DNA from: Psococerastis gibbosa
Taxonomy: Eukaryota > Arthropoda > Insecta > Psocodea > Psocidae
Direction: 5' to 3'
Length of the DNA stretch: 64,000 nt
NCBI GenBank assembly: GCA_963971405.1
Contig: OZ020490.1
Span: 27,553,464-27,617,463, forward strand
In this document: one piece after another, positions 1 to 12,300 of the stretch
How positions within the stretch are numbered: the first letter of the stretch is position 1
Layout of the letters: every line of letters begins with the position of its first letter
Program-made: the position numbers and the translations under genes
Notes under the pieces: generated by a model
Database searches by the model: none
What the model was told of the DNA's origin: nothing
The model's input: the letters and a program-made list of their open reading frames with translations, nothing else

Positions 1-199
1 CCGAGCTCACTAAGGAGAGGGTAGTTACGTGCCCTCTCCAAGTTTACAATGACCAGGCACGCACTGTTGAATCAGCAACCTAGGAACCTTGGTTTTAGAT
101 CGCATATTGTAACGTAGTCAGTCTAGTATCGACAGTCGCAAATTAAAGTTTGTTTTTAAAAATCATATTTTTTCGGTGTAATTCTTAACTATATATAAC

Positions 200-3040
200 T
201 TATACTAATATAGTATGTAGTTTATAGACCGCAAATTTTTGTAAAGCTTGGTTATGTGGGGTATCCATGATAATTTTGAGTCAATAGTTACGCCTAGCTA
301 TGTTATTTCATTTACTACCTCGATTGGATGGCCGTTGTGAATTAAAGGGTTGTAATTGTCACCACCTGTTTTGTAATTTAAGTACATTACTTTAGGTTTG
401 TTGAGGTTTGGGATTAACTTATGTTGGGCTATCCAGTTCGTAACCATTATTGTATCATTCCGGAGTTGGTGTTGCAGCTCTTTTAGATTAGGGACCTTTA
501 TAACAATTCCAATGCCATCAGCAAAGCTTACAATTTTTGAATTAATTTTTAATTTAGACAGTTGATTGGAAAATATTAAGTAAATTAATGGACCACTACC
601 CTGAAAAATGCCATGTTCAACGGGTAGAGGGGTGCTGATTTCCGTAGCTTCTGGGCTAGATGTTTTTACAACTTGGCTCCTTTTAGAAAAATATGATTGA
701 AACCAGTTTAGGAGAGAACCTCTAATCCCTATAGATTCTAGTTTTTGTATTGCAATGCGATGATTAATTATATCGAAGCATTTACTTAAGTCTATTTGAA
801 TCATGGCAACCTTGGTCAGCTCGAAGGCTGCTGTTTCAGTATTACGATAAGCTCGAAATCCGAATTGGTTTGGCGAAAGGAATTGTATGGCTTCGAAATA
901 TTTTAGTATTCGAAGTTGTACACATGATTCAAATAACTTTCCTAGTGTAGGTTGAACATGTATAGGTCTATAGTTCTCGGCATTGGCCGCATCACCGTCT
1001 TTGTAAACGGGGACAATTTTACTTAATTAATTTAAGGCTTGATGGATATTTGCCTTTCTTAAGGGAGAGATTAAAAAGTAAATTTAGTGCCGGGAGCAGT
1101 GGTTCTTTGCAGTCTTTAATTAGATCACTTGTAATTCCATCATGGCCGCTAGATTTCGTTCTTTTTAATTTATTAATGGCCATTTCGACTTCAATAAGCG
1201 TTAAATCTGGGAAGTACATGGAGGATGGTTCCCTGGCCATGTTGGGGATAGATTCCTGGTTTATTTTATGAGATTGCCGCGACATTTGCAAAATATGAAT
1301 TAAAGTGATCTGCAACCAGTTTTTCCTGTCCTTCCACTTGGGTTTTTACAACTCCAATATTTACTGATTTAAGAAACTTATTCTTGTCAAGTGTTAGGTT
1401 TAATTATTCACGTGGGTTTTTTGCGCTTTGAAATTTTCGAGAGTAGTACTGTGTTTTTTTTTTTTTTAATTTTAACTTCGTCTAACTTCTAGTTCCTGCT
1501 TCAGTTGGGCATTGAATGGGTACCTTGCACAGAGTTTGTAAAGTTTGTTTTTTAAGTTGGAACTGTTTACAATATCCTGAGTTATCCATTCTTTCCTTTT
1601 CCTGTTCTTGTTAGTAATGGTTTTCGTTTCGAGGGATTTTTCAATTAATTGCTTTATTACGTTTTCTATTAATAATAGTTGACCCTGCGATTATCATAGA
1701 AAGTATAGGTTCTGGCAGTAGGTGTATTCTTAGGGGGCAAGTCTTGAATTGAAATGGAGATGCATTTGTGGTGGCTTATTCCTGCGTCGAAGCAGATAGT
1801 TGAGATGGATCTATGTGCAGCGTGTCTCATGAATAGGTGAGGTGTAACACGGGGGGTGGACCCATTTACGTGTGATAAGAAGCCCTGTGCAGACATATAA
1901 TTAAGGTACAATACAGTATCTGGGTTATAGACATTATTAATGTCTTGGTTTATGTCTCCCAATAATATGTCAAAGCAGGTATTTTGTGATGCTAGCAATT
2001 TATCTAATATTAATATATAGTCTGATATTCTGGATTTCCCATTGCGATATGAGCAGAAAAAAACGCAATTTTATGTGTGAGAGTGTAATTTCCAATATGA
2101 TACTTTCATGGACCCTGCTGGAGAGAGAGGCAATTAACTCGTACTTTCAGGTGTCACGTAGAAATAGTGCAACCCCACCTGATCTACCCCACGTCCTTTC
2201 CTGTTGTATACCTATGTACCCATGCAATTTGAACATGTCATTTTTTTCCAATCCATGACTCACTGACTACTATTAGATCATAGCTGATGGTTTTACAGAT
2301 ATCAGAGTGCAATAATAATTTCAATTTATCAAAGTTTTTACGTAAGGACCTAGCATTGCAATAAAGCACATTGAAATTATGCATACGTGGTAGACGCGGA
2401 GCTAGCTACTGGCATACTTGGTAGGGAAAGATCTAAGCGCATTGTTTCATGCTTCCTGTTTGTGTTTGCTTGGGTAGGACTGTTGGAATGCCTTCGTACT
2501 TTTTAATGTTGATTTTATTCGTTGATTCGTCCTTTTTCAAGTATATTTGCCCGTTCGACACCCACACAAATTGGAAATGCAATTTCTTGGCTGCCATGCG
2601 CGTTTGCCAAAACAGTTTCTTATCTTCGGAGCCTCCAGTTCTAAAGTTTCTGTTTGTCAGTCCGTTTTTTTTTCTTTTCTCGCCATTGTTCTGCATCACT
2701 TATATTTATGAACCTTACTATGACAGCAGGTTTTGCTCGAGGCGTTTTTAGTCTGTGGCATGCTTTGATAAGAGGACGGGAATAACGGGGGGAGGGGGAG
2801 ACGCAGGGCTTTACCCAATTCAGCAACTATTTCAAGTAGGTTTTCATTTTGAGTGTAGTCTAGTCCATGGATTTCAACATTACTGCGGCGCCCATATTGG
2901 TTTAAATCATTTATATCAGCTTTTACCTTTGATAACTCACGGTTTAGGTACTGGTTTTCGTTTTTTATCACCGATAGTTTTTTGGCCCTCTTCTTCTTCT
3001 CCTCCTGCAAATAAATGTCAACTTTACCATGTTTAGGGGT
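200..3040 (-). mobile_element. Decayed non-LTR retrotransposon (LINE)
   Basis: A broken LINE read right to left. An ORF1-like part at 3010-2433 shows a coiled coil (NENQYLNRELSKVKADINDL), an RRM-like part and a basic C-terminus. An endonuclease fragment lies at 1998-1669 (LLGDINQDI). Reverse transcriptase pieces lie at 1315-1019 and 804-298 and continue with a stop to about 208 (LGVTIDSKLSWIPHI). The catalytic box reads FADG instead of FADD, and the usual VPQGS box reads IFQGSG, as in the copy at 51.8-53.4 kb, so the two probably belong to one family. Stops and frameshifts make it inactive. It lies in the intron upstream of the first visible helicase exon, in the opposite orientation. Confidence 0.85.
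298..804 (-). pseudogene. LINE reverse transcriptase fragment, catalytic Asp lost
   Basis: 168 codons covering the RT fingers and palm. Seen are the DLSKCFD box (normally DxxKAFD), the GIFQGSG box and FADGIGIVI in place of FADD. The second catalytic aspartate is replaced by glycine, so it could not polymerise DNA. The reading continues in frame past a stop towards position 208 with the expected LGV.DS.LSW..HI motif. It is one piece of the decayed LINE at 200-3040. Confidence 0.8.
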
Positions 3041-3091
3041 GTGTGGTGTACCGGTTCTTTAATAATAATTTTTTTCATTATTGTGCTTTAG

Positions 3092-3312
3092 GTTAACTGG
3101 ACCACGGCTAACACCTATATTAATGGAGTAAAGGAATTACTCAATGGGAAATTAGATGGGCCAACAACATCGGCACTAATGCTCCTGGATAGAGTGTTCC
3201 ATTGCATGTATGGAGAAGTGATTGCTAAATCCTCTCCTGAGGTTTTGGAGCGGTCCTTTCAATTTATAATCACCGAGGAAAATGCAAAGCTGTACTGCTT
3301 TAACCCTTTTTT
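3092..3312 (+). CDS. RTEL1: RTEL1 exon, interrupted by a LINE at its 3' end
   Basis: The acceptor is TGCTTTAG before 3092. The open frame starts VNWTTANTYINGVKELL and ends ENAKLYCFNPFF. The last residues match the conserved WCFSPGF box that stands about ten residues before TSGTLAP in RTEL1 proteins. No GT donor follows before an in-frame TGA at 3332, because LINE sequence starts at about 3313. A weak upstream GT at 3292 (AAGCT before GTACTG) would join in phase to 9028 but would drop the conserved YCFNP. The allele as assembled therefore looks broken here. Confidence 0.65.
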
Positions 3313-6300
3313 CTCCCATTACTTGCATCCTTGAAGCTTATGTTTGTCTTACGTTTCAGCTGCTGGCATGTGATGGCTTTGCTTTTGCTTGGTAGTGGTT
3401 GGGGCGTGATGCAGGCTGAGACTGAGACCTTGCCGTGGTATGGGGGCTTAGCCTGTATGAGGGGCTGACTTCATTAGGAGGCAGTTGCTTGTCCAGGTGA
3501 CTAACGAGATGCAACGCCTACGTCTGCCCCGCGTAGGTGAAACGGGGACTGAGGAGGAAGACAAGGCTGGTGATTGAGGTGAAGGCCTACCTGCGGGAGG
3601 TTGGAACCAACACATCTCTTTGCATGTCGGAGTCCGAGGTGAACCGCGGTTTGAAAGTGGCCGACTCAAACTAGGGGTCTTCATCCCCCAGTTCTGCTGG
3701 GGGGTGGAGTGGCAAGTTCGGCTGCTGCGAGTAGGTCTACAGAAGGTGGAATAACCCAGAATTGGTTCGATTCTGGGAAAGTCCGCTGGATGGACGGCTG
3801 AGGAGCAGCAGCCGGGCTACGGAGTGCTCGGGATGCGGGAAGACAAGTGTCTGGCTTTATGCCTCATCAAGGCTGGTGAAAACACGGAACGAGACCCTAG
3901 AAGGGGCAAAAACCCTCAACTACATGAAATATGGATCAAATAAAAGAACCTTTATGTTTCAGGGATGCTCCTATGGAGCAGGGCCCTTCAAATAGAGTGG
4001 AAGACGTGGAAGCTTCTCTGGAGCAGGCCTCGTCTTCTTCGTCTTATTCTTTTCCCCAGGTCATGCTGACGGAGGGGGCACCGGAAGCTCTGACAGAGCA
4101 GGCCGGTATTTCCACCCAGGCCGACATGGCGGAGGGAGGAACTACCCTGGAGGGGAACAAGGAGATAGAAGAGGACCTGAGTAAGGCCGCCTCTGGACTC
4201 CGACTAAAAGGGATGCCCAGGAGAGACTCTGCGTGGCATAAGGCTAATTTCGAAAGAAGAAAACAAGCCAAAATTGCAGCAGGGACCTGGACTCCCGGGA
4301 AACCAAAAAAGGCAGCTGGAGCTAAAAAGGTAGCCACTTCGGTGGCGGGACCTACAGCGAAGGCAGAGCCTATGGAAACGCCTCTGAAAAGGCAAAGGTC
4401 GGAAGGCAGTACGCCAAGTTCCGGGACCAAGTCACAGGTGAAGAGGCGGAAAAACATAGATGACGGGAGACCGGGAAACCCAGGACTTAGTAAGGTCGGA
4501 GGGCTATTCTCGGAGAAGCTCACGACTGTTAAAATGGCAGTAACATTTGCTGAGTTCCCCGACAGACGTCTGACAGGAGACGAGAGCGAGGAACTCATAA
4601 TGTTGCTGACAGCAAAACTGCAGCTAATGAGCAATGGCTTAATGCCGTGCTTCAGTGAGCAGTACCGAGTTGACGGGGGGGCGCTGGTTCTATACTGTGC
4701 GAATAAGGAAACCAAAGCTTGGCTTGAGCAGGTGGTTTCCGAATCCAGCCCCTGGAATGGCAACTCCCTACAAGTGGGAGAAGCGAACAAAGTCCTCAAT
4801 ATGACAAGAGCCATCACCAGGCTAGCAATGCCTTATAGCAAGATGCGTATGGTAGATGTGCTTAAACAGCTGCATGCTCACAACCCGAAGGTCCAATGCA
4901 AGGAATGGCGGGTAGTACATCATCAGCTTGAAGACGACGGGAAGACTGCGACGGTGGTGCTTTCCCTCAGTGAGACTGAGATGAATGAGCTCAGGGGGCA
5001 TAACTTGCGCTTAAGTTTGGGCCTTGGAGTCATTTGTTTCAGGGTCGTCGATAAGAAGCAGCCTGGAGATGGAAGGATAGATTAAGATCATCCAAGCCAA
5101 TCTCCAGCATAAGAAAACCGCCTCGGCGAACCTAGCCAGGATGCTAAGGGCAGGTCAATACGACGTAGCCCTTATTCAAGAACCCTGGGTGGTACAGGGG
5201 AAGGTGTCCGGACTGGCTGAATCCAATGGTAAGTTGTTATGTGACACACAAATAAAAGGCCCAGAGCGGGCATTATTGTAAGCAAGAAACTAAACTTTCT
5301 CTTGTTGCAGGAATTTTGCTCGAGGGACCTTATTTGTGTCAGACTCGTAGTAAAGAAAGTGGTCCAAAATAAATACTCTTGGCATCTGCGTATCTTCCAT
5401 ATGATTCGCCCACTCTACCTCCAACGGAAGAAGTGGAAAAACTCATTGGTGAAGTTAACAAGAATGGTGAACACCTGATCTTGGGTACAGACGCCAATGC
5501 ACATCACACAATATGGGGGAGCACAAACTGCAATGACAGAGGTGAGTCCCTATTTGACTATATACTGCAGGCTGATCTCAATATTTGAAATAAGGGGAAT
5601 AGGCCTACATTTATAACAAAGACTAGAAGGGAAGTGTTGGATATCACTGTGTGTACACAACACACTTCTAGGTACATCTCAGGGTGGCAAGTGCTGCTGG
5701 AGCCATCACTGGCAGACCATCAGCACATAGCCTTTACCCTTGAGGAACCTGACATTGAAAGGCAAGTATTCAGAAATCCCAAGAAAACCGACTGGTCAGG
5801 ATACCGGGAAGATCTGAGAAATGCAGTGAGAGATATTAACTGTCAAACGAGGGGTACAGTGGAATTGGACGAGGCGGTGGAGCTCATCGAGCAGACCATC
5901 TTATCCTCGTACAACAGAAACTGCCCCGTAATCGAAAAAAACATCAAAAAAAGTACGAAGTGGTGGAATAACGAATTAGCAAAAATGAAGACTGAGGTAC
6001 GTAAGCTATTCAAGACCTCAGCAAAAGTTGGTAAGTGGGAAGCTTATCATAGCAGGCTCACAGAGTACAACAAAGCTATTCGGAAAGCAAAACGGAAAAC
6101 ATGGTGAAGCTTCTGCGAAAAAGTTGAAAATACAGCAGAAACAGCTAGACTCCATAAAATACTGAAATCCACCCACACTAACCCCGTGGGAACTCTGGAA
6201 AATTCTGATGGCAAGTTTACTCGGACAGGGGAGGAGACACTGGAAAAACTTTTAGGGTGCCACTTCCCCGGTTCGGTGAAATGCGACGACAACAGCCGCA

Positions 6301-9300
6301 CATCAGAAGACAATAAAGCCCGAAGGGCTGATTGGAACTGTGCCAAAAGGCTGATAAAACCGGGACAGGTGGGCTGGTCCATCAGCACTTTTGAGCCATG
6401 CAAGGCTCCAGTTCCGGATGGGATTTTTCCCCTCATTCTTCAGGAGGGGAAAGAGATCCTCACCCCGGCATTGACAACCATCTATCAGGCCAGTGTAACG
6501 CTTGGACATGTTCCTAAGTCGTGGGCAATGGCTAAGGTAGTATTTATACCTAAACCTGGAAAGGCGAACTACGCCCAGGCCAGGTCATACAGGCCGATAT
6601 GTCTCAGTTCTTTTCTATTAAAAGCTCTAGAGAAAATCCTGGTTAAACATATCCGGGAAAAAATACGCACTAACGCTGGTTTGCATAGTTTTCAGTATGC
6701 GTACTGCCCTGGCAGATCCTCTGAGACTGCATTGCATCAACTGGTGAGCAGACTGGAGGAAAGCCTGGACAATGGGGAGATTGCACTGGCAGCGTTTTTG
6801 GACATTGAGGCGGCTTTCTCCAACGCGGGACATGACTCCATGGTAAGGGCGTTGGAGAGAGTTGGCGTAAATGCAACTGTGTGTAGATGGATCATGCTTA
6901 GCAATAGGAGGATTCTAGCATCCCTATCTGATGAGAAGGTGATGGTAAGGGCCACCAGGGGTACGGCACAGGGTGGGGTTGTCTCGCCCCTGTTGTGGAA
7001 CATTGTGGTGGACAAAATCATCACCAGACTCAATGAGGTGGGAGTGTACGCACAAGGATATGCGGATGATTTGGCCATTGTGATTAGGGGTAAGTCCATG
7101 AGGGTCATAACCGAGCTAATGCAAATGGCTTTTTCTGAAGTAGAAAAATGGTGCAAGGCTGAAAATCTGAGCATCAACCCATCCAAAATCTCGATGGTAC
7201 CATTTACTCGAAAGAGGAATCTTGATGGGGGAAAGCTGCCTAAGCTTTTCAATCAAGTTGTAAAACTGGGGACGGAGGTTAAGTATCTAGGGGTTAACCT
7301 AGACAAAGGACTTACCTGGAATCCCCATATTACAAAAACTATTAACCGAGCTAAACAATTAATTTATGTTTGCAGACGGGCAATAGGCACAACGTGGGGA
7401 ATCAGGCCTAAAATGGCAATGTGGATTTACACAATGGTCATTAGGCCGGTGATTACCTACGGAAGTGTAGTTTGGTGGACCAAGACTACACAGGTCACAG
7501 TGACAACCAAGTTGAATGGGCTGGCCTGCCTCTGTATCACAGGAGCAATGTCAACTTCACCAGGGGATGTCCTGAATACTTTATTGAACCTGCCAACCCT
7601 GGGAGTCTTCATTGAAGCACAGGCCAGGATGGGCGCCTATAGATTGGAGCTGGAAGGCTGCTGGAGAAGCAAAAGGTCAGGCCACTCCAATATTACCAAA
7701 AGCATATCGGAAGACACGCTTTTAATGCCGTCAGACCGAATGACACCCCTGCTCTCATTCAGCAAACCATTTAACACTAGAATTCCATCTAGAGAAGAAT
7801 GGAATGCTGAAGAACATCAAACAGGGGACAATGACCTAGTCTGGTATACAGATGGGTCGAAAATGGAAAATGGGGCTGGAGGAGGAGTCTATGGGGAAAC
7901 TGTAGACAAATCCATAGTCCTAAGCCTCGGCAAATATGCTACAGTCTTTCAGGCTGAGGTAGGGGCCATTATAAAATGCCTAGAGGAGTGTATGGAAATG
8001 GAAAGCAAGGGCAAAACCATTATTATCTATACAGACTCGCAGGCAGCGATTAAGGCTGTGGAGGCTATAAAGATCACATCAAAAATGGTGTGGCACTGCA
8101 TCAACCTCCTAATAAAGGTGTGTCGGGAAAACTCAGTCTCGCTGATTTGGGTCCCGGCGCACTCGAACTTTGATGAGAATGAAAGAGCCGACGAGCTGGC
8201 TCGAAAAGGTGCAGAAACGCCATTCATTGGTGCAGAACCTAAGTACGGGATGGCTTATTGCCAGGCCCGTACTTCTGTACAAAAATGGGTGCAGAGAAAA
8301 ACTGCAGAGGAATGGAAGAAAGTCCCGGAAAGCAGATTTGCTAAGAAGGTTATTCCGGGTCCTAGTAAAAAGCTCACCGATCAGCTTCTCTCTTTAAGTA
8401 GAGAGCAAGCTAGAAGGGTGGTTGGCACGCTTACGGGCCACGGCCACTTAAACATACACATGCATAGGGTTGGCGTGAAAACGACAGTAGATGCAGACTG
8501 TGTGAAGTTGAAGAAGAAACAGCTGAACACATTCTCTTTGAATGTGAAGCGCTGGGACAAACTCGATACCAAGCTCTTGGCCACCCTAGGTCTGAAGAGG
8601 AAACCATCCGATCTAATCCCATCACAAAAACACTAGAATTTATCAAAAAGACTGGTGTTATAAGATGGGCGTAGACGGCAAACGTGGAAGCAAAAGACCT
8701 TCTAGGTCGACGCTTATAGGAACTCAAACGAGTAGGCCCCTTCGAAGGAAAAAAAAAAAAAAACCCCCTTTTTTTGGTACAGTAATGTTAATTAATCAAT
8801 TACTAGCTTAATCATATAAATTGCATCCCATTACATTAGGTAAGAAGTATGTTAGATGCATGTGTGTTGCTTGAGTAGAGGTTACTGTATGTTAGTAATA
8901 ATTTTGGCATAACAAACGGTGACACTGGTGCCTTTTCTGTGCCTTATGAAAATTAGGCTTTAAGGCTCAGCAATGATCAAATATATATTATATACATTGG
9001 TTGAAATTGTAGTATTTTTTGTTTTAGAATACAAGACATCCTACGCTTGGCAATTAAGTTCTTAATCATTACCAGTGGAACTTTGGCTCCTCTACCGGCC
9101 ATTCTCCAGGAATTTGGACTGGTTGAAGCGGTGACACTGGAGAATGCCCATATAGCTTCAAATAAGCAGGTTGGTTATTATTTCTTTTGACACTGTTACT
9201 TAGTTCAAATTCATTACATTTCAGTTTCACCGATACTTACAGTATTCAATAAATAAGTTGACTTGTTCGATTACCAAGCGCAAAATAGCAAAGGCTTTTA

Positions 9301-12300
9301 CGGACAGAGTCGTATAAAAAACCAGTTGAATCCAGGGCTGATGGGCCGTGGTCGCTCTAGAAGCGTACTTTCGTCAACATCGAGTGGGCTGTGCACTGAG
9401 ATTTATACCCGGACGTTGAATCGGGAGTGAGCGAATTCTCATCTTCCATTGGGGAATTTCCTTTTACCTGACTTTCATCATTTGCTGACGGCATTCTGTT
9501 TGTTGTTGCTTTCAATAATAATAATAATAACTGTGGTGTACACACAGCAGTCGACAGGATGTCGCAAGGATAGTAATTCCAGTATGGAGAATACAGAGTT
9601 ATAAGCCAAGGTCGTTATTCTTCCTTTCCCGTACTAACCTCAAGAAACACCACAAATGGCGACGAAGATGAGATAAAGTGTTACTTACGTGCATTAACGT
9701 TACAATTGAATACACGTAGTGTTTTTTTGTGTAATGTTGGGTCAGAATTATCAATTTTCTGTGAGTTCAAGCCCGGCATTTCTACAAGGTTAGGACGCCA
9801 TGTTGGGTTGTTTAGACTAGCGACAAGATGGCAGCGACGCCATTTTAAACTTCATGGAACATTTCAAAATGGCAGTATTGTGTTGTGTTTTATTATTGGG
9901 CTAATGCATAGAGAAGGGTCAATGGAAGTGATTTAATTAACTACTAATTAGAGAAATAATGTCACAAGATCCAACCGCCGCAGGTACTACACCGGCTACG
10001 GTTACGCCGAGTGCGAGTACGGTTACCATTTCAGCAGCAGCACTACAACAGTTAATTGATCAAAATGCAGTGTTGATACAGGCGTTGACTAATACGCAAA
10101 CTGTTGCGGGAGTGGGATCTCCACACTTTGAAAGATATCAAGAAGGTGAGGATTTTGCAGATTTCTATGAAAGATTTAAAGCACAGGCCGATATTTACAA
10201 ATTTGCTGATGATAAAATTAAGGTTACATTAGTCAACCTGTTACCAGCCACTACGTTTACTTTACTTAAGAATCTCTTGTACCCGGATTCTTTTGATATT
10301 TCGACGCTTACAGTGATAGTTGATACACTAACGAAGCAACTGCAGCCAAAATCTTTGATCATTACCAGCCGTCATGCTTTCTTGAATCGGAAGCAGGAAG
10401 AAGGCGAAGGTCTTAGCGCATACTTGGCGGCGCTTCGAGCTTTAATCGTGCCTTGCAAATATGATCCTAAATTTTTACCTGAAATGCTGCGAGATGTGTA
10501 CGTTAGTGGATTGCGCAGCCGCACCATGATGGACAGGATTTTTGAGCAGGATAATCCAGATTTCGATACAGTGCGGAAAATTGCCGAGGCAATTGAGCAG
10601 GCTGAATCAAGCACGCATAGTTTACTCAAAAATGCAGTTAGTTCAGTGGCGGGTGAAACAGTAAATATAATGCAACAGAAAAAAAGGCCATTCCAGAAGG
10701 CCGAGCGGGAGCGCAAACAAGGTAAAAGTAAAGACATAGTCTGTTATCGTTGTGGGGTTGTTAATAAGCACAAAGCCCCTCAATGCAGAGCAACGGACCT
10801 GCATTGTGACAGCTGTGGCCTTGACAATCACGTCCAATCAGTTTGCAAGTCAGCTCCTGTAAAAATAGTCGACGAGACAGTGGACGTGCACTCAGTTTCA
10901 ACTTGCCACGTCAACAAGCCATACATGGTGCAGGTTCACGTCGGAGGTACTATGGTCGAGTTGGAGATGGACACAGGTAGTGCATTTACAATTGTTGGGG
11001 AGTCCCTTTACAAGTCGTTAGGGCTCGGCAGCCTACAATATACACCTATTTGCTTCAAAGGATACGGAGCAACTTCGTACACGATTAAGCCATTGGGACG
11101 AGTACAGGTAGAGGTAAAGTACAAAGGCATCGGAACCAAACTACCCTTAAACGTGGTCCCAGGCAAACCACCTCCTATTTTAGGAAGAGAGTGGATACGA
11201 GCATTACAATGTTCCTTACCAGTACTTACAATAAAGGCAGGGGCCGAAGAGGACATACAACTTCTTTTAGATGAATTTCTAGACATTTTCGCGGACGGAA
11301 CTGGGCGGGCAGTGAATTTCACTGCGAAAATTAATTTAAAACAAGGGAGTCATCCTAAATTCCTAAAGGCCCGCCCGGTACCTTTTGCCTTAAAACCCAA
11401 AGTATCAGAAGAGATAGACAGACTTGTCAAAGAGGACATTCTCCGTCCTGTGCAGAATTCAGACTTTGCATCTCCGGTAGTACCGGTAGTGAAAGCAGAT
11501 ATGTCTATTCGACTTTGTGCGGACTACTCTAGTACACTAAACCCGCTGGTAGAAGTGCCGATGCAAGTTCTACCCACAATTGAGGACATGTTAGCTTCGC
11601 TGGGGACCGGAAAAAATTTTGCCAAGTTGGACTGTCGCACAGCGTACTTGAGCTTGCCAGTGGACAATGAAACCAGTAAGATGCTTACTCTCAGTACACA
11701 CAAAGGGCTTCTACAGCCTACAAGATTAATGTTCGGGGTGAACGCTGCGCCGGCCATCTGGCAACATTATATAGAAGGCGTACTGCAAGGAATTGACGGT
11801 ATTTTCGTTTTTTATGATGACATTCTGGTCCAAGGGGATACACAAGCCGTTCTACTAGCACGATTAAGACAAGTGTTTCAAGCATTACGCAGCCAGGGGC
11901 AAAAGCTAAGTATGAAAAAGTGCGAATTTTTAAAAGACAAAATTGAGTACCTTGGTTATGAGATCTCCGCTAAGGGCTTGCATAAAACGAATGCAAAAGT
12001 GCAGGCTGTGCTACAAGCGCCGCAACCCACCGATGTTACGGGCCTTAAAGCATTCTTGGGGCTCGTCACATTCTACGCACGGTTTGTGCCGAATCTATCT
12101 TCATTGGCTCAACCATTGTTCAACCTGACTAGGAAAGATACTCCTTTCCAGTGGAGTGCAGAGTGCGTCAAAAGTTTAAAGGCCATCAAGGACGAAATAG
12201 CCTCAGATAGAGTGTTGGTGCACTACAATCCGTCTCTGCCGGTGACTTTGGCAGTAGAAGCAAGTTCAGTGGGGTTGGGGGCCGTGATTTCACACGTGTA

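Larger units (their letters stand above)
3313..8764 (+). mobile_element. Near full-length RNase H-bearing LINE
   Basis: A 5.4 kb non-LTR retrotransposon in the same orientation as the host helicase gene. A 5' leader of about 600 bases is followed by ORF1 (3931-5085), a damaged endonuclease region (5086-6107), a long open RT and RNase H reading frame (6186-8638), a CCHC motif in a shifted frame near 8490-8550, and an A-tract at about 8750-8763. RNase H after RT points to the I/LOA group. Flanking AACCCTTTTTT (3302-3312) and AACCCCCTTTTTTT (after the A-tract) look like a target-site duplication with homopolymer slippage. Good RT conservation suggests a fairly recent insertion. Confidence 0.85.

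Noticed and set aside
4044..4817. A 257-codon frame on the minus strand.
   Set aside because: It is the shadow of LINE ORF1 on the other strand; the plus-strand frame has the expected composition and position.
9226..9311. A possible RTEL1 exon (acceptor ACATTTCAG, open reading FHRYLQYSINK to AKAFTDR) that could fill the gap between exons 9028-9169 and 14318-14483.
   Set aside because: The last part (AAAGGCTTTTACGGACAGAG) is the end of the SINE-like repeat also present at 54.08-54.11 kb, no good donor is present, and its phase does not fit the next exon.
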